46,110 nt of DNA from Alysiella crassa DSM 2578 (lineage in GTDB: Bacteria; Pseudomonadota; Gammaproteobacteria; Burkholderiales; Neisseriaceae). A program made the translations under genes and the position numbers. The stretch spans positions 1-46,110 of the forward strand of contig NZ_JQKH01000012.1 in NCBI RefSeq assembly GCF_000745955.1. Direction: 5' to 3'. How positions within the stretch are numbered: the first letter of the stretch is position 1; every line of letters starts with the position of its first letter. The notes below the pieces were generated by a model, which was given only the letters and a program-made list of their open reading frames with translations, did no database searches and was not told the DNA's origin. Below are positions 43,173 to 46,110 of this stretch, one piece after another.

Positions 43173-43232
43173 TTCAGGCTGCCTGAAAGTCCGAGCGGAC
43201 GGCAATGTGTGTTGTTGCAGGCTGCCTGAAAA
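43173..43232 (-). repeat. DUS-framed hairpin, GTCC-GCTC-GGAC type (copy 3)
   Basis: Read on the minus strand, a DUS is followed by a short spacer, TTGCC-GTCC-GCTC-GGAC, and a second DUS. It matches copies at 23918 and 34748 except for the fourth loop base, the spacer and the orientation of the second DUS. It lies in the 233-base gap before prpC. Confidence 0.6.
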
Positions 43233-43235
43233 TAG

Positions 43236-43308
43236 GTAGGTTGGGTTATAAACCCAACATTTTAGGTATTCAAACTGACGAAATTGTTGGGTTTACAACC
43301 CAACCTAC
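43236..43308. repeat. Paired REP (BIME), GTAGGTTGGGTT family
   Basis: The left palindrome GTAGGTTGGGTTATAAACCC starts at 43236; the right one (43286-43308) ends in CAACCCAACCTAC. It is the third copy of this family, again next to a methylcitrate gene. Confidence 0.85.
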
Positions 43309-43328
43309 ACGCTGACTGAAAACAAAAT

Positions 43329-44561
43329 TTAGGGTACAGACAACACAGCACAATTACACAAATCTGAACTCTCAAAAGCCGTCATTTCACCCGCTTTCAA
43401 ATTGGGTACAGGAAATAAGCGAACTGTTAAAGGTTTATTCAAGCGAAATGCCATTGTGCCTGTATCACGCATAATTGCTGCAATTTTATCTAATGGTGTA
43501 TCCCCTTCAATCGGCACAGTATCCAAACCAATGCCACACACACTGCTGTATGTCAGTAAAGAACGAATGTCAAATTGTCCTTCACAAGTTGCTGCAGCCA
43601 AACCTTTATCTTCGGTAACTGCCAACATCAATCCTGAAAAACCAAGCATTTGAGTATTTTCTAATGATTTAAATACCCGTGTTAGCAAAGATGAAACTTC
43701 CACAGTTCCACTAGCCCCAAAATGGGGTACACCCAATAATTGATACAATTCGGTCATAGAAGTACAATTTTTAGATGGTGCTGCCGAAGTATCCATACCA
43801 ATGTATTTCCAATCATCATCAAGTGTGATGGATTGAATTATTTCTTGAATTTGTTGAACATGAAATTGCAAAGCATCGCGCATTGCCACAAAAGCAGCCT
43901 GCATTTTGCTAGCATAGTTTTTAGGCAGCCTACACTTATGTAACGCAGCAGCCAATAAATCTGGAGTTTCCAAACCCAATACCAAACAATTGCCACATTC
44001 GCCATTATGATAACTAGCTGGGAAATAAGGAATAAATGATTGGCAATTAAAATTCACTGTAAAATTAAAATTACCTTCTCCGCGTGGTGTTATTTGCGCA
44101 ATTTTTTCCACTATCTTCACAGATAATTCAATTAACTCATTGTCTAAAAAACCATTTTCATCACTTGGAATATTAACACAAGCATTACATAAATCGCCAT
44201 ATTCTGCAATTAAGTCAGGCAATAAAGCAATTTCATGAGCAGTTTTGGCTTCACCAATCGCAAAACGGATGCGTAAACCATTTTGATTAAGTTGGTTAAG
44301 AATATTGCGAATTTTTTCCAACCCCAAAGCCGCACTCTTGGTACTTTGACAATCCAAATATTCTCCAAAAGGATTACTGACAATTCTAATGGATTGTACG
44401 ATATAGCCTTGTTTTATCAAAACTTCTGCCACATGGTCGCACTGCGATTTAGCATTTGCCAACACCTGTTGCCATTGCGTTTCATCATTGGGTAAAACAG
44501 TAAATGCGGTAATGGCACGAATACGACATAATTCTTTGTTTTGTAAATAAATATCAACCAT
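43329..44561 (-). CDS. DUF711 (UPF0210-like) family protein
   Basis: The family has no settled function. The 410-residue product shows its pattern: CRIRAITAFTVLP at the start, SIRIVSNPFGEYL, then GMDTSAAPSKNCTSMTELYQ, FGASGTVEVSSLLTRVFKSL and a C-terminal GIGLDTVPIEGDTPLDKIAA with AFRLNKPLTVRLFPVPNLKAGE. Part of it resembles glycyl-radical-enzyme barrels, but no glycyl-radical loop is seen. It lies between prpB and prpC on the same strand, which may mean a link to propionate or short-chain acid metabolism, or simple insertion. ATG 44561 follows a weak GAG. Two partial DUS occur inside. Confidence 0.8.
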   Translation of the reverse strand: MVDIYLQNKELCRIRAITAFTVLPNDETQWQQVLANAKSQCDHVAEVLIKQGYIVQSIRIVSNPFGEYLDCQSTKSAALGLEKIRNILNQLNQNGLRIRFAIGEAKTAHEIALLPDLIAEYGDLCNACVNIPSDENGFLDNELIELSVKIVEKIAQITPRGEGNFNFTVNFNCQSFIPYFPASYHNGECGNCLVLGLETPDLLAAALHKCRLPKNYASKMQAAFVAMRDALQFHVQQIQEIIQSITLDDDWKYIGMDTSAAPSKNCTSMTELYQLLGVPHFGASGTVEVSSLLTRVFKSLENTQMLGFSGLMLAVTEDKGLAAATCEGQFDIRSLLTYSSVCGIGLDTVPIEGDTPLDKIAAIMRDTGTMAFRLNKPLTVRLFPVPNLKAGEMTAFESSDLCNCAVLSVP

Positions 44562-44662
44562 GATTTCATCTCAAAAATATTTTTCAGGCTGCCTGAAAAC
44601 AAAATTTCAGTGAAAAAAGTTTACAAAAAGCCAACAGCGCATTTTCAAAAAATGTCTGTTTT

Positions 44663-44696
44663 CCCTCTCCCTAGCCCTCTCCCAATGGGAGAGGGG
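44663..44696. repeat. CCCTCTCCC/GGGAGAGGG palindromic repeat
   Basis: CCCTCTCCCTAG is followed by CCCTCTCCCAATGGGAGAGGG, an inverted repeat with an extra half-unit. It lies 17 bases downstream of the prpB stop and could act as a transcription stop. Confidence 0.6.
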
Positions 44697-44712
44697 ATTT
44701 GGGGGCAATGAA

Positions 44713-45594
44713 TTATTTGTTTTGGCTAAACAATTCGTCCAGCTTATTTTCAAAATCGTGGTAATTTAAAAATTCGTAGAGTTCCGCACGGGTTTGCATG
44801 GTGTCCACCACATTGGCTTGCGTGCCATCACGCATAATCGCTTGATACACACCCAAAGCCGCTTTGCTTGCCGCTCGGAAAGAAGACAGGGGATACAGCA
44901 CCAATTTCACGCCATTTTCAGCCAGCTCCGCTTGGGTGTAGAGTGGTGTTGCGCCAAATTCGGTGATGTTCGCCAAAACAGGCACTTGCACCGCTTTGGC
45001 AAATTGTTGATACATGGACAATTCGGTCATCGCTTCGGGGAAAATCATGTCCGCACCTGCTTCCACACAGGCTTGGGCGCGTTCAATCGCCGCATTCAAA
45101 CCTTCCACCGCCAGCGCATCGGTTCGCGCCATAATCACGAAATTGTCGTCCACACGGGCATCTACGGCAGCCTTAATGCGGTCTACCATTTCCGCTTGTG
45201 AAACAATGGCTTTGTTGGGACGATGACCACAGCGTTTTTGCGCCACTTGGTCTTCAATATGCACCGCCGCCACACCAGCGCGTTCAAAATTGCGAATGGT
45301 ACGCGCAATATTGAATGCACCGCCCCAACCCACATCAATGTCCACCAAAAGTGGCGTGTCCACATTGTCGGTAATGCGTTTTGCGTCAATCAACACATCT
45401 TCCATCGTGGTGATGCCCAAATCGGGAATGCCGCACGAACAAGCCGCCACGCCGCCGCCCGACAAATAAATTGCTTTGAAACCGCTCGCGGTTGCCAAAC
45501 GCGCAAAATACGCATTCACACAGCCCACCACGGCTAATGGATTGGATTCTTGAACGGCTTGACGGAAACGCAAGCCAGCAGATTGAATAGTCAT
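44713..45594 (-). CDS. prpB: 2-methylisocitrate lyase
   Basis: PrpB cleaves 2-methylisocitrate to pyruvate and succinate, the last step of the methylcitrate cycle. The 293-residue product matches the family length. Key features are [20 protein letters not shown], the metal-binding [11 protein letters not shown], the catalytic-cysteine motif KRCGHRPNK (Cys122) and [11 protein letters not shown]. The Shine-Dalgarno CAGGAG is well spaced. It is the first gene of the minus-strand propionate block; two palindromes in its upstream region are operator candidates. Confidence 0.95.
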   Translation of the reverse strand: MTIQSAGLRFRQAVQESNPLAVVGCVNAYFARLATASGFKAIYLSGGGVAACSCGIPDLGITTMEDVLIDAKRITDNVDTPLLVDIDVGWGGAFNIARTIRNFERAGVAAVHIEDQVAQKRCGHRPNKAIVSQAEMVDRIKAAVDARVDDNFVIMARTDALAVEGLNAAIERAQACVEAGADMIFPEAMTELSMYQQFAKAVQVPVLANITEFGATPLYTQAELAENGVKLVLYPLSSFRAASKAALGVYQAIMRDGTQANVVDTMQTRAELYEFLNYHDFENKLDELFSQNK

Positions 45595-45677
45595 GTGAAT
45601 TGCTCCTGAAATGTATTTTTCTTATGGTGTTATGCTCTGTGATGAGCATGTAGTGCAATGTAATTAAAATTAATCCG

Positions 45678-45700
45678 ATTGTGAAATTGAATTTCACAAT
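45678..45700. promoter_or_regulatory. Perfect 23-bp palindrome upstream of prpB, candidate operator
   Basis: ATTGTGAAATT-G-AATTTCACAAT has perfect 11-base arms around one central base, 84 bases upstream of the prpB start. The symmetry and position suit a dimeric repressor or activator, for example of the GntR or Fis-type PrpR kind, but no regulator gene is in view. Confidence 0.5.
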
Positions 45701-45754
45701 GAAGAAATTTATTTTCATAAAAAAATTCAATAAAAGCAAAAGCATAATATTAAA

Positions 45755-45802
45755 TTGCCCAATCTTAATTATTTTTAACAAAAAATCATTAAAATTGGGC
45801 AA
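45755..45802. promoter_or_regulatory. Second inverted repeat upstream of prpB
   Basis: TTGCCCAAT (45755-45763) and ATTGGGCAA (45794-45802) are perfectly inverted with a 30-base AT-rich spacer. This could be a two-site operator, a terminator-like loop or a regulator-gene boundary. The surrounding 45595-45914 region has no gene; a DUS and a GTAGGGC block related to the 4795 element lie at 45851-45874. Confidence 0.35.
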
Positions 45803-45914
45803 TAAAAAGCAATAAGATAATTTGCAAAAAAATAATATGGCGGCGTTTTTTCAGGCAGCCTTTCATTGCCCTACAAATTTTTGCTTGCCACCCACCTGTT
45901 CCCTCTCCTTTGGG

Positions 45915-46095
45915 CATGGGTATCTACACATCTTTTTACAATAAAATTAAAAGGTTATTTGAAATATCAATTCAATAGCCCTTAATTTTAGTTTCAAAAT
46001 CACGCGTAACACGGCGAGATTTTGTCAGCTTGTTTTGAAATTTTTGTTGAAAAACAATCAACATAATCTCAAAAAAAGATGTGTAGATACCCATG
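45915..46095. mobile_element. 181-bp MITE with 8-bp target duplication
   Basis: The perfect 23-bp terminal inverted repeats begin CATGGGTATCTACACATC and end in TTTTT (45915-45937; complement 46073-46095). Both sides carry the direct repeat CCTTTGGG (45907-45914 and 46096-46103). Removing the element and one copy restores CCCTCTCCTTTGGGAGAGGG, a member of the palindromic repeat family seen at 39938 and 44663. The interior is AT-rich and non-coding, so mobilisation needs a transposase in trans. Confidence 0.85.
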
Positions 46096-46110
46096 CCTTT
46101 GGGAGAGGGT

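Overview
This window comes from a bacterial chromosome of the family Neisseriaceae. The main evidence is the dense scatter of a DNA uptake sequence (DUS) whose usual extended form is the near-palindrome TTCAGGCAGCCTGAA. Copies lacking the symmetric flank mostly read AGGCAGCCTGAA, the dialect I recall as the 'king' type, which points to the Kingella / Simonsiella / Alysiella / Conchiformibius part of the family rather than Neisseria sensu stricto. The gene set (aroG, yceF/yceD/rpmF, sstT, tamB, glyA, ubiG, mnmE, topA, pyrH, methylcitrate-cycle genes) fits a Neisseriaceae commensal. The species cannot be named from sequence reading alone.

Layout. 1-90: the 3' end of a 5S rRNA and its terminator. 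281-9446: mostly housekeeping genes (DAHP synthase, a membrane protein with a tandem-repeat C-terminus, Maf/YceF, YceD-L32, a purine phosphoribosyltransferase, SstT, a PlsC-CdsA lipid pair, a DUF4303 protein). 9484-10959: an AT-rich accessory patch with a broken RTX gene and an orphan lipoprotein. 11133-21759: TamB, GlyA, an NTF2-like lipoprotein, UbiG, tRNA-Lys, MnmE and a purine permease; the last two diverge from a 57-bp palindrome carrying a -10-like box in each arm. 21760-22225: gene debris (a RecQ HRDC remnant, a MITE, a half REP). 22226-28895: exported proteins of little-known function around topA, including a tandem paralogous pair. 29105-34655: pyrH, pncA-like, a fused ABC permease, a bile-acid/sodium symporter homologue and two poorly known genes. 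34669-46110: a propionate (2-methylcitrate) gene set, acnD...prpC-DUF711-prpB, all on the minus strand but interrupted by unrelated genes and heavily colonised by repeats.

The most notable non-coding content is a set of paired palindromes (BIME-like) that all begin with GTAG. One family, GTAGGGTGCGC..., brackets on both sides a gene for a REP-associated tyrosine transposase (RAYT, 41311-41853), so the likely mobiliser of that family lies in the window. Two further GTAG families occur without a transposase here. Other mobile debris includes a 181-bp MITE with perfect 23-bp inverted ends and an 8-bp target duplication at the right edge, a 72-110-bp MITE family, and small hairpins built on the DUS. 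The DUS also works as terminator stem, as in-frame peptide (FRQPE/FRLPE, SGSL, QAA), and as the source of stop codons.

Functionally, PrpB, PrpC and AcnD supply most of the methylcitrate route for propionate breakdown; no prpF is visible beside acnD. A lone phospholipase-D-fold protein (37758-38945), which carries no DUS and has no methyltransferase partner, is the best candidate for an undescribed defence or nuclease function.
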